Positions 1 through 10,260 of a stretch of DNA of 64,000 nucleotides are shown piece by piece; position 1 is the stretch's first letter, and each line of letters starts with the position of its first letter. A program made the position numbers and the translations under genes. Origin of the DNA: Manganitrophus sp963718695 (GTDB taxonomy: Bacteria; Nitrospirota; Nitrospiria; SBBL01; Manganitrophaceae); assembly GCA_963718695.1 (NCBI GenBank), contig OY970371.1, forward strand, positions 310,001 to 374,000. Reading direction: 5' to 3'. The notes below the pieces were generated by a model. It was not told the origin of the DNA, ran no database searches, and saw only the letters and a program-made list of their open reading frames with translations.

Positions 1-552
1 GCAGAAATCGGCTTCGGTCGGGAAGGAACTGGTGAAGGGAAGAAGCGAGTTGCCGCCTGTGGGGACCGACATCCCCTGGCTTTGCGGATCGAAGCGGATA
101 TCGCCGCAGTTGAGGCCAGCCAGGTTATTCGCCGTCGAGCTGACCGTCCGTCCGCATTTATAGGTGGCTCGATCGTCACCCGTTCCTAGGACCGTATCGG
201 GCCCGGGGTCGTCCGAAGAGACAATCCCAAACATATTATCGGTCAATGCCCCAGGGCCGGAGCGGTTGAAGTAGGGGCCGACGCAGGGACCGACGGGGCA
301 GAGGGAGGGATCGATATGCCGAAGCATCAAAGCCGGGCTATAGCCGGGACAATTGGGGCACTGCGGGTTGGCAAAGAGACCGGTGCATTCCGTTTTGGTT
401 GCGCTCTCCTCCGGGCCGGCCCCGCCGGTGACGACACAATCGGCGCGGCTCTCAGCGGGCGAGAACAGGAGCATTCCGAAGAATGCCAGGCTCAAAAGGA
501 GCGCTGACAAATAATTGATTTTCCAGATCGGTATTTCGGAATTTATGGACAA
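1..552 (-). CDS. Secreted Cys-containing hypothetical protein, 3' end beyond window
   Basis: The reading frame is open from a TTG at 550-552 down to base 1, so the C-terminus lies outside the window. The TTG is chosen because a strong GGAGGAG sits four bases upstream and because it adds the charged stretch needed before the hydrophobic core. The product then has a signal peptide (a Lys, a Leu/Ala/Phe-rich core, then AESRA-like cleavage) followed by a mature part with several Cys residues and Pro/Gly-rich loops. The start codon lies inside the end of the upstream gene (10-base overlap), which implies translational coupling. It is the fourth gene of the riboswitch-headed secreted-protein operon. 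I recognise no domain. A TTG at 508-510 is a possible alternative start but lacks both a ribosome site and a positive N-region. Confidence 0.7.
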   Translation of the reverse strand, partial: MSINSEIPIWKINYLSALLLSLAFFGMLLFSPAESRADCVVTGGAGPEESATKTECTGLFANPQCPNCPGYSPALMLRHIDPSLCPVGPCVGPYFNRSGPGALTDNMFGIVSSDDPGPDTVLGTGDDRATYKCGRTVSSTANNLAGLNCGDIRFDPQSQGMSVPTGGNSLLPFTSSFPTEADFC

Positions 553-1412
553 TCTGCTCCTCCAGAAAAGCTAAATTTTCCTGGATTGAACTGGGAGCCC
601 TGACAGACGTTTCCCGCCCGATCGACGCAGGTGATCACCCCAGTCATCCCCGATTCAAATCGCCCATCTGAAGCAACATTAGACGTTGTCACACTGCAGT
701 CGGTGCCGCCGAGGTTGTTGTCATCCAAGAGAATTTTGAACGTGCCGACGGCGTTTCCGACCATCTGTCCATTGGCGTCAGTCACAGAATCGATGGTATA
801 GAAGACCTGGAGCGTCTGCTCCCCATTCGCATCGAAATCAAACCCATATTCGATGTGGTGAACCCTGAGGGTGCCAAAAGTATCAGAACGGAATTGATAG
901 AACGGCTGGCCGACCCCTCCCAGGCTGGGGGGAGCCAAAGTGACAGATGGAGAGTTAGGATCCTCGATTCCAAGGGGGATGAGTTGGAAGATTGATCCCT
1001 TGGTCTGGCAAGGATAAGGGAAAGGGGGGCCACTCTGGTCATTCGGACCACAGGGGGCGCCCCTTCCAAAGCGGTTATCAATCAAATTGAATCCGCCGGG
1101 GAGATCCGGATCAAACTGAGAGGAGCAGAAATCGCCGAAGGAAGAGGGGGAGCAGTCGTCATTGCTACTGAAGGGATCGCTCGTGTCGGCGAAGGGACCG
1201 TCCTGCCCGCCAAAACCGCCACAGCTTCCCTGATTCCCACCCGAACAGGCGGTTCCGATATTGTCAGAAGTCGAGAGATTCTTGTTGCCGTTGTTGTTGA
1301 CCCCCATTCCGGTATTGAGGGTGAGGGTCTTGCTGACCTGATTTCCGGCCCCCCAGGTAAAATCCGGAACGGCGAGAAAAAAGAGGATTGAAATAAGAAG
1401 AATCGGTTTCAT
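543..1412 (-). CDS. Secreted hypothetical protein, Gly/Asn/Cys-rich
   Basis: A 289-residue protein with a clear signal peptide (MKPILLISILFFLAVPDFTWG, cleavage near residue 21). Residues 22-130 are Gly/Asn/Ser-rich with scattered Cys pairs. Residues 150-289 look like beta-rich secreted sequence with further Cys residues. AAGGAGG lies just upstream of the ATG. It is 51 bases downstream of the FN3-domain gene and overlaps the next gene by 10 bases, so it belongs to the same operon. No known family is recognised. Surface or extracellular location is inferred from the signal peptide and from its neighbours. Confidence 0.75.
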   Translation of the reverse strand: MKPILLISILFFLAVPDFTWGAGNQVSKTLTLNTGMGVNNNGNKNLSTSDNIGTACSGGNQGSCGGFGGQDGPFADTSDPFSSNDDCSPSSFGDFCSSQFDPDLPGGFNLIDNRFGRGAPCGPNDQSGPPFPYPCQTKGSIFQLIPLGIEDPNSPSVTLAPPSLGGVGQPFYQFRSDTFGTLRVHHIEYGFDFDANGEQTLQVFYTIDSVTDANGQMVGNAVGTFKILLDDNNLGGTDCSVTTSNVASDGRFESGMTGVITCVDRAGNVCQGSQFNPGKFSFSGGADCP

Positions 1413-1463
1413 AAGCCTCCTTACCTTCCTTCTAAACCACTAAACCACCGGTCGGCGATTTTG

Positions 1464-2297
1464 TCAATTTAAGGCGACCGAAATTTCATTGGAGTCTCCG
1501 CTGGAGCAGCCGTCGGGGTTTACCGCCGTCACTTTGTAAAAGTAGGTCTCTCCGGGAGAGAGATTCCCGTCCAGAAAGCTCAGCGAGGTCACCGGCTGCG
1601 ACGTGATCTGGGTGTATGCCGTCTGGCCGGAGGCGCGGCGAAAGAGATGATACCCCAGAAGATCCGACTCGATGAGACCGGACCACGAAAGAAGGATGCT
1701 CTCTTTTCCCTGTCGCGGACTCCAGAGATTCGTCGGCGGTGGGGGAGGAGGCGCGGAGGCTCCTTCCGTAAAGTCGACCACTAGCCGCGTCGGCTGGTCC
1801 CCATTCGGAAAAGCATACGAGCCGCCGCCGGGCGAGATCTCGGTCGTCACGCCGCGGGTGGCATCGATCAATCGAACGACCGGGCGTTGGCAGAGATTGT
1901 CGGCGGTTTTGAACGTCCAAGAGAGGATAATATCGGCTCCGGCGCGATCCGAGGAGACATCGATATTCCATGTGTGAGACGGCTGGTCGTTGCTCCGGAT
2001 ATCTTGCCAGAGCCATTCGCTTCCGGCGATGTAGTCGGGGTGGCTCGGATATTCCGGATGAGGAAATGTCGCCTGGAGGGGGCCGGTCGGGAAGGCGATC
2101 GTGTCCCACTGATGATTGAAGTTGTCGTCGGCAGCGGGATCGACCCCCAGGATCAGTCTGCTTTGAAGGGCTCCGTTTGTTGCGAAAGGATCGGGAATCG
2201 AGAAATTGAGGACCATATACCAATCGAGGGCCCAGCCGATGGAGGCGGTTCCCATCGTGCCGATCAAGATCATTAGGATTGAGAAGAATCGTTTCAT
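1464..2297 (-). CDS. Secreted protein with C-terminal fibronectin type III domain
   Basis: A 277-residue protein with an N-terminal signal peptide (positive MKR, hydrophobic core, cleavage near residue 23). An unassigned beta-rich region follows (about 24-180), then a proline linker (PPPPPP, about 182-188), then a fibronectin type III domain (about 190-277) with the usual late pattern (TYFYKVTAVNPDG). The start has AAGGGG seven bases upstream and lies 15 bases after the stop of the giant repeat protein, so the two are probably co-transcribed. The function is unknown; FN3 domains in such proteins usually mediate adhesion or act as spacers. Confidence 0.75.
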   Translation of the reverse strand: MKRFFSILMILIGTMGTASIGWALDWYMVLNFSIPDPFATNGALQSRLILGVDPAADDNFNHQWDTIAFPTGPLQATFPHPEYPSHPDYIAGSEWLWQDIRSNDQPSHTWNIDVSSDRAGADIILSWTFKTADNLCQRPVVRLIDATRGVTTEISPGGGSYAFPNGDQPTRLVVDFTEGASAPPPPPPTNLWSPRQGKESILLSWSGLIESDLLGYHLFRRASGQTAYTQITSQPVTSLSFLDGNLSPGETYFYKVTAVNPDGCSSGDSNEISVALN

Positions 2298-2312
2298 CGA
2301 TTTCCCCTTGGT

Positions 2313-5300
2313 TTACGGCTTCACAACAATGAGGCTATATGTATTTGCCGCGTTTGCGTCGGTCACCTGCAGCCAGTATCCCTGCCAGAGCTGGAGGGTC
2401 GCCTTCATCGCAGGATCGGGATCATTGTAAGTCCGGAACGTGTAAGCGGCGCCGTCCCATCGATAAAGCGCATTTCCAACCCATCCAGCGGCGGCCGCAT
2501 TGGCGTAGGATTTGAAATTGGCATCGTTGACCGAGGAAGTGCAGGTTCCACTCCCGCCGTTCCGACTCACGCAGGTGGCATCGAGCGTGATATCTTTCGT
2601 GTATGGATTTCCAATGATGTTATACCCTTGCATCAGCGGGATCGAGAAGGTGGCGGCCGCATTGGCCGACCCGGCCGGGTTTAGGAACCGTGTGGTGTCG
2701 GGGGATTCGAGGAAATACCCAATCCCCGCTTGTACCGTATCGGTGGCAGAGAGGGTGGCGAACGATCCGGTTTGGCTGGTTGTTCCGGTCGAGACCCATT
2801 TTCTGATATTGACGGGAATCCCGACGCTCGATCCGAAAACGGTCGCCACGTCGGCCGGGCTCGGGGTCATCGGAACGGAGACCATGTTCCAGCTGCTCAT
2901 CAGATTCGTTGACGGAACCGGCGGATTGGCCGATGCGTTGACCACGTTGGACATCGCGGAAGTCCACGGTTTCGCATCGGTGCTCGTCATCGCAAAGTAA
3001 TAAGGGGTATTCGGATTCAGTCCCGTGACGGTCACGGTTTCCGTGGTGCCCGCAGCCTTCGGCGTCAGGGAGACGTTTGCCGCCGTTGCATCCGAGAATC
3101 GGATCTCTCCGGCTCCCGGGGTGGCGGCGTCATCAACGATCTTCAGTGTCGAATAACGGATATTGTAAGAGGCGACGGTTCCGCACGGACAGCCGGTTCC
3201 GGTTCCGGCGTCTCCCGGCGCGGTCCAAGTTAATGTCGTCGAGGTGGGGGTGCGCGCGCTGATGGCCAGATTGGTCACCGCATTCGGGGCGATAAGATCG
3301 GTCACCGTCGGACCGGAGAGAAGGCCCAAAGAGGGGACGACCGGCAAGAAGACCTGCTTTGCCCCGTCGGTCGCCTCGAAGAGATAGGTGTGGCTTCCAA
3401 CGCCGAGGTTTGTGGTGTAGCTGTATTGCTCCCCGTTGACATAGTTGCCGTCTTTGAGCGCCGCCGCGGCGCTGCTGTCGACGGCCAGCGATCCCTCCTG
3501 AGCGCCATCGATATGAACTTTTACATACAGCGGGCGGTTGTTGTCGGGGTGGGTGTAGATCACTTTATACGTAAATTGTGTCGATCCGCTCTCGCCGTTA
3601 TTGGGGTTGATCCCATCGGTTCCGTACCCGCTCTCCGATGAGAACTGAAGGAACGGCTCGTTGACGGAGACGTTCGGTCCGGAGAGGGTTCCGCTGGTCG
3701 GGAGCCGATAGGTATTGCTCCCGTCGTTGGCGAGGAAGTAATAATTGTGCGGCCCGACCGCCAGCCCATTCACCGCGGTGCTGTAATAGAATTGCTCTCC
3801 GTCGGTGTAGTCGCCGTTCCTCAACGGATCGTTGGTGATGAATTCGCCGTCGTGGATCATCTCGTGCCCGCCGTCGCCGTCGATGAAGACCTTTAGCGAG
3901 GTGGGGGCGAAGTTCGATCCGCTGGCATAGACGACCTTATAGGTGAAAATATGGTTCGGGTTCCATCCATCGGGATCGATGCCGTCGGTGCCGAAGTATC
4001 CCCCTTCCGGCGAGTAGGAGAGGGTCGGAAGGCTGTTGTAATTGACCTGGATATACATTTGCGTGACCCGGATTTCTCTGCAGTTTGAGGAGCGGCTGCA
4101 ACCCTCGTGATGTTTGACCGCGCCGAGGAGGCTCTCGACGTCGTCCCACGTCCAGGTCGCGCCGGTTTTGGGATTCGTGTTGTGGAGGGCGCCGGCGTAG
4201 GTCGTGTAAGTGCTGGTTCCGGGGGTGCCGTAGCTGGTCATGTAGTCGGTCCCGCCGACCTGGAGCCCGACCGAGAAGTCCACATCGGCGGTTCCGTTGT
4301 CCCGGATGATGGAAAAGAATTGAACCGAAGTAATCGCCGATGTGCCTCGGCTGACGTCGTCCATGTTCATGTAGAGCCTGTGGGTGTTTCGGGTTCCTCG
4401 CGCGTAGGAGACATCTCCGTCATAGCGCCAGGGGGCGCTGCTTAAATTGGGGGAAAAAGCGGTGTTGGTGGTCAGCGAGGTGTCGTTCGCAATGGCGGTG
4501 ACCCTCCGTTTCTGGTGGGGGGAACCGGCGGTGAGAATGCTCCCTACGCTCATAGCGGAGAAATTGCTTCCGACCCCGGTGACCGTCGTCGAGGACAAGG
4601 CGTTTGAGAGGGTCCCATTACCGGTGAAGCCGGCATCCAGCGCGGTCGACGGATCTTGGTCGGTCCCCAAGAAGGTGAATCCCGAAGTCTGTGAGTTCCG
4701 GCTCGCCGGATAAATGACGATCCCGGAGCTGACCGAATCGGTGACGGAGGGGGCCAGGAAGCCGTCGCCGTCGAGCGGCCAGAAGACCGCCGTGACGCCG
4801 TCGGTTGCATCGAAGGAGTAGGCGTGGGTGCCGGGATAATCGAGATACACGGTCACGGTATATTGCTCGCCATTCGTGTAATTTCCATCCCGCAGACTCG
4901 CCGCGGCGCCGGTGTCGAGCGACATGGCATGGACGACCGTATTGTAATCGAGGAGGAGCCGGGGATAACCGGTCACCGGGGGATTGTTATCGGCGTCTGT
5001 GTAAATAATTTTATAAGTGAACTGAGAATTGACCGTTCCGCTGTTCGGCTCCACCCCCCTGAGCGGGAGAGCGTTCGCGAATGTGAATGAAGCCGCGGAG
5101 AGATTGGGAGAAAAAGCCATATCGACGGTTAATGAAGTATCGCTCGCGATGGCCGTCACCGTCCGGGTTTGGCCGGAGGCGGTGATCGTGCTTCCGACCT
5201 GGAGCTGGGTCGTGAAGCTGGTCCCGCTGCCGGTGACGGTTGTTGTCCCCGAGGTTGTTAAGGTGCTGCTGGTGCCCGACCAGACGGAATAGGTGAACGC

Positions 5301-8300
5301 GGCCCCGGAGAGATTGGGGGAGAAGGGGGTATCGACCGTGAGACTGGTATTGTTTGTGACGGCGGTGACTGTTCGCGTCTGTCCGCTGGCTGAAGTGATG
5401 GTGGTGCCGACCTGGAGTTGGGTCGTGAAGCTCGTGCCTGTTCCGGTGACGGTGCTGGTTCCCGAGGTCGTCAGGGTGCCGGTGCCTGCCGACATAAGGC
5501 CATATCCCGTCTGGCTTGCAAAAGAGAGGGTCGGCGTGTTGGCGGAGACGACCGGGCCGCTCAGGGTCCCGGAGAGGGGCGTTCGCACGATATTCGTGCC
5601 GTCCGAGACGTTCGAAATAGTAGTCGTGCGGCGTTCCCTGTGCACCCAGCGTCGTGGTGTAGAGATACTGCTCGCCGTTGGTATAATCCCCATCTTGCAG
5701 CTCTGCGGGGGCTTCCGTATCGAGGGTCATGGCGACGCCGCCGACGCTGCCGTCGATGTGAACTTTGGGATAGCCCGCTGCGGGGGCGAGGCCGTACGCT
5801 TGCGTATAAACAATCCGATATTTGAATTGAGTCGTCGTAATCCCCCCGTTCGGGTCGACCCCGTCGTCAAAGTACCTGGGATCGGTTGAATAGGTGAGCC
5901 GGATCGGAGAGTAGCTGACGGTCAGATAAAGTTGTGTTACTCGGATTTCATTGGAGTTGGTCTGATGCACGATGACCGCTCTCATCCCTTTGATGTCGTT
6001 CCAGGTCCAGTTTTCTCCGGTCGCCGGATGGGTGGTATAGACGGCGCCGGCAATGGCCGCTCCGTAGGCGTCGGGGGGGGTCTTGGTTGTTCCCGAGAGG
6101 TAATCGTCGCTGCCGAGCCGCAATCCAAAGTCAAACCCGGTGGTCGTCGCGCCGGAAGTATCCCGGGCGACGGCAAACAACTGAATGGAGGTAATCGTAA
6201 GGGCATCGGAAAGGGCGGCCGGATCGTCGAATTCCATATAGAGCCGGTCGCCGTTGACGGTGCTTCTGGCGAAAGAGGTGTCTCCATCGTTGGTGTCAAG
6301 CGCGACGGCAGGAGTATAGCCGGTGCTTCCATTCGTGCTGCAAGTCGGGGTCGCGTTGCAGAAGGTCCATCCGGTAGAGGCCACGATCGTCGCTTTTCCG
6401 GATGGGGCCAGGTTCGGGGCGGCGCCGTTGAGAGCGACATCGGGGCCGCTGAAGGTTGCCGTGCCGGCCGGCAGCCGGGCGGTGTTGGTTCCATCGGTGC
6501 CGGAAAAATAGTAATTATGGGTTCCCTGCGCAAGGGTGGCGGTATGGATGTATTGTTCACCGTTGGTGTAGTCGCCGTCGCGGAGGGCCGCGGCGGCCGT
6601 TGCGTCGAGGGTCATGGCGACGCCGGTGGCATTGCCGTCGAGATGGATCTTGGGGTTGCCTGCGGCGGGGGCGGCGTTATTTACCTGATAATAAACCATT
6701 TTGAATTTAAATGATGTTGTCGTATTTCCGAGGTTTGGGCTGACCCCGTCGCTGATGTAGCCGGCCTCGATGGAGTTTTGCAAACGGACCGGGCCGTAGC
6801 TGACGACGACATAGAGTTGTGTGATCCGCATCCTGGTGTTATTGGTGTGATTCACGACCGCAACCAGGTTTTTGATGTCGACCCAGGTCCAGGGGGCGCC
6901 GGTCAAGGGATTGAATCCATAAGCGGTTCCCGATAACGTGACATAACTCGTTGAAGAGGTGCTCAGGACAGATCCTTCGATGTGGTTGTCGGCGGAGGAG
7001 AGCCCGAGGGTAAAGTTGATCGTGCCCGATTCGCTTTTGACCACCGCGCTGACCTGGACCTGCGTGATGAATTGGCCGTTGTCTTGCGCGTCATCCATCG
7101 TCATAAATAGAAGGTCGCTGCTGCGTCTCCCCCGGGCATAGCTGGTATCGCCGTCGTTGGTGTCGAGGGCGGTCTCGGAATTGAAGCAGTCGGAGCGCCT
7201 AAATCCGGAATTGCAGAAGCTGAACCCGGCGGTTCCATCGGCCACATCGGTTGGAAAGAGGGTGAAGCTCCCGGCCGGAAGGGAAACGGCGGGGCCGCTG
7301 AAGTTTCCCGTAACCGGGAAGAGGACACTGTTGGTGCCGTCGGAGACGCTGAAATAATAGTTATGTGTTCCGGTGGAGTAGCCGGCAGGGGCGGTGTAGG
7401 TGTATTGTTCGCCGTCGAGGTAGTCCCCGTTATAGAGCGATGGGTCGGAGGCGCCGGTGTCAAGGGTCATGGCGACGCCGGTCGCGTTGCCGTCGATATG
7501 GACCTTAGGGTTGTTGGCGGCCGGCGCTGTGCCGTTGGCTTGGCTATAAATGACTTTATAGGTGAAAGCGGTGGTGCTTTTTCCGGAGTCGGGACTGACC
7601 CCGTCGAGGGAATCGTAGCCGGCATCTTCCGCGAAGGAGAGGATGACCGGTGTATGGACGACCGCAACGCTGAATCGGGTGATCCGAAGGTCGTTGGTGC
7701 TTTCATTGAGGACCACGCCGATCATCTCATTGAGATCGTCCCAGGTCCACCCTTTTCCCGTGTCGGGGTTGATCTTGTAGAGGGCGCTGGCCGGGGTGTA
7801 GGTGGTATAAGTTCCGCAACTGGAGCTATTGGCGACGTTGAAGGCGGTGCTGACATAGTCGGTGCCGTTCAATCGCAGGCCGATCCGAACGTTTGCCAGC
7901 GAGGTGGTCACCGAGCACATCACCGCCGAAACCTGGACCGAGGTGATCGAACCGGTCAGAGCGGAGTCGTCCATGTCGATATAGAGGACCTCTCCCTTGA
8001 CCGAGGCATTAAGGTCGGCGTAGCTGGTGTTTGCGTCGCTGGTGTCGAGGGCTGTCGTCGCATCCGCCCCGTTAAAGCCCCAGTCCCCGATGCTCAGTTC
8101 ATTTTCGCCGGACGGCAGGATGGTGTCGGTCCCCGCGGGGATCTCTACTCCGGGTCCGGCGAGCGTGCCGATGGTCGGTTTCTGGGTGCTGTCCGATCCG
8201 TCCGAGGCGGCGAAGTAATAGGTATGCTGACCGGAGGAGAGGGAAGCAGCCGTGTAGGTGTACTGTTCGCCGTTTTCAAAATCTCCGTCCTTGAATTCGG

Positions 8301-9786
8301 GCTGTTCCGCGCTGGTATCCCGGACCATGTCATGTCCGCCGTCGCCGTCGATATGAACTTTGATCGAGGTCGGCGCATTGTTGTTTAAATTGGTATAGAC
8401 GACTTTATACGTAAATGGGGTGGAAGCCCCGCCCCCTTTGGGAAAGACGCCGCCGGTCGATCCGAAACCGGTATCCGGACTATAGGAGAGGGCCATCGGA
8501 GCGATGTAATTGATCGAGAGATACATCTGGGTGACCCGGAGGCCGTTTGCATTGGTCACATGCTTAACGACCCCCATCATATTATTGATGTCGCTCCAGC
8601 TCCAGGGGGCCAGCGTCGCCGGGTTATGGGTGTAAAAATCGCCGCTAAACGTTTGATAACTCGTCGTTCCGCCGAGGAAGGTGAACGGCACCGCCAAATC
8701 GTCGTCGTTCGGCAACTGCGGGCTGAAGGCGGAGCTGACCGTAAGATCATTCCGGTCGGACACGGAAGCGACCGTTCGGGTCTGTCCCATCGCGGTAATC
8801 TGGCTTCCGGCCGCCAGTTGGGATGTAAAGCTGGTGGCATTCCCATGAATGGTGGTGGCCCCGGTGGAGTAGATGGTGCCGGCGCCCGGCACTTCATCAA
8901 AGCTTTTAAGGAAATCGATGCCGTTGGTCCGGATTCCAATCTGCAGATTACACGGGATGGTGGCACAGCGCGCCACCACGTTCAGCCGGACGCCGGTGAT
9001 CATTGTTGTTGCAGCGGGGAAGTTGTCCAAATCCATATAGAGCGTTTCGTCAAGTACGGTGCTTGCCGCGTAGGAAGTGTCGCCATTGGAGGTGTCAAGA
9101 GCGGTGGCCTCTGACCCGCCGGGAGTGAAGGTCCATCCTGTGGAGAGCGCATTTTTTCCTGATGGGAAGAGAGACTTTGTAAAGTTGACCTTCACAAACA
9201 ATTCAGTGACCCGAAGAGCGTTGGCGTTGGTTGAATGCTGCACGATGGGAATCAATGAGTTGATATCGTCCCAGGTCCAAGGAGCACTGGTCCTCGGATT
9301 GGTTGTGTAGAGGGTGCCTGAATAACTCCGATAAGAGGTGCTTCGGACGGTTCTGGTGCTTCCCAGGCGATCGGTCGTATCGGTCGGCCCTGCTCGGAGC
9401 CCCAACTGGATGCCGGTGCTCGACGACCCGGTGACCCGGGCTATGGCAAAAACCTGAACATCGTTGATCTGGAATCCAACGAGCGTTGTGTCGTCCAAAT
9501 CCATGTAGATCTTATCGCTCGTAGCGCTGTCCTGGGTGTAGCTTGCGTCGCTGTCATTGTTATCAAAGACGTTTGTGTAGGTAAATCCGCTACCCACGAC
9601 CGTCCAGGATCCGACCGCGGCGAAGTTGGAATTTTTGCCGCTTGGATGAAGGATTAATGTTTCGGCATGGATCGTTGTAGCGGCAAAAAGGATCAAGAAA
9701 AACACTGAAATAAAAAGACAACCGGTGCGGAGAAATAGAGAGACCTGTGGAGGAGGTTCACTCATATATTTCATTTCCTTGGTCAT
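2313..9786 (-). CDS. Giant secreted modular repeat protein (about 2,490 aa), interrupted by a single-base frameshift
   Basis: Two overlapping frames (upstream part to about 5610, downstream part from about 5613) join into one protein if one base is removed from GAAC (complement of 5610-5613). The joint then reads YYF-D-VSDGTN, matching the same position in other copies of the module. The ATG at 9786 has AAGGGA upstream and opens a signal peptide (residues about 19-42). Two modules alternate. Module A (six copies) has LYMDLDD-like strands and ends WTWDDIN...RVTQLYV. Module B (seven copies) has DGVSPN..FTYK.VY...HIDG and ends in NGEQY.YT...G.HNYYFS.SDGT. Short threonine-rich inserts (VTGTGTSFTTQL type) lie inside some modules. 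An FN3 domain and a C-terminal domain with SWNMVSVPM and GYNIIGNPY motifs finish the protein. It is probably an adhesin or matrix protein and is the first gene after the riboswitch. Confidence 0.75.
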
Positions 9787-10020
9787 GTGTTCCCTTTTCC
9801 CCCTCGATAAACGGTTGACCGGAGGCTTATCGACCTGGGGTTTGGTTATTTTCGAGCCCTTGCTTGCCGTCGGATACAATCTTATACCGGCGTGCAATCT
9901 CAAAATCGAGTATATCGTTGTTCTAGAAGCAGTCAACACGAATCATTAAACAATCCTGTTGGTTGTGCGGGTCCTCCTTATCGGAATAACTTTATTCCGG
10001 TTTTGCCGGTATTCTGTTTC

Positions 10021-10060
10021 TTAAAAAAAAAGCTCATACCACCTGAATGGATGAGCTTCG
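10021..10060 (-). terminator. Intrinsic terminator of the riboswitch expression platform
   Basis: On the minus strand AAGCTCAT (complement of 10051-10058) pairs with ATGAGCTT (complement of 10030-10037). Three more pairs (CCA/TGG) form inside, and about nine U residues follow. It lies immediately after the aptamer-like element and about 235 bases before the giant gene. This is the arrangement of a transcription-attenuating riboswitch. Confidence 0.75.
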
Positions 10061-10063
10061 AGC

Positions 10064-10166
10064 GATTGCCGCTTCGGTAATCCTTGCAACCGTATCTCTA
10101 TCAGACTTAGGTCAAGGACTTTGCGCCCCTTCTCTTTCGAGGAGAGTAGCTCTTGTCGGTGGCATC
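10064..10166 (-). promoter_or_regulatory. GEMM / c-di-GMP-I-like riboswitch aptamer (variant)
   Basis: Read on the minus strand, the element shows a stem capped by a GAAA tetraloop (CTCGAAAGAG), then GGGGCGCAAAGTC, then CCTAAG...TACGG, which is an 11-nt-type tetraloop receptor. A CCTTG/CAAGG helix and ATTACCGAAG follow. GATGCC and GGCAATC can close the outer stem. This order of parts is that of GEMM-I riboswitches, which bind cyclic di-GMP or, in a subclass, cGAMP. In my by-eye alignment the base just 5' of the first internal helix, G in the c-di-GMP class and A in the cGAMP class, appears to be C. Ligand identity is therefore open. It should control the downstream secreted-protein operon. 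Confidence 0.7.
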
Positions 10167-10189
10167 AGTGATTTCTTTATGTAAGCATA

Positions 10190-10218
10190 AATATATGGCA
10201 GAGACGGCATGCCGTCAA
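10190..10218 (-). promoter_or_regulatory. Sigma70-like promoter for the riboswitch-controlled operon
   Basis: On the minus strand TTGACG (complement of 10213-10218), a 17-base spacer and TATATT (complement of 10190-10195) match the sigma70 consensus closely. Transcription would start near 10183, just ahead of the aptamer. The -35 region overlaps a perfect 14-bp palindrome, GACGGCATGCCGTC (10203-10216), a possible operator. Confidence 0.65.
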
Positions 10219-10260
10219 TATAAATAGTATTCCAATATTGTATGATGTGGAATAATGGTT

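Noticed and set aside
2313..5693. The lower half of the giant gene as a separate 1,126-residue gene
   Set aside because: Its first 27 residues are an out-of-frame extension; the real sequence continues from the upstream frame after a one-base correction.
7363..8388. A 341-codon plus-strand frame opposite the giant gene
   Set aside because: It mirrors the repeat protein, changes with repeat phase, and has no domain or ribosome site.
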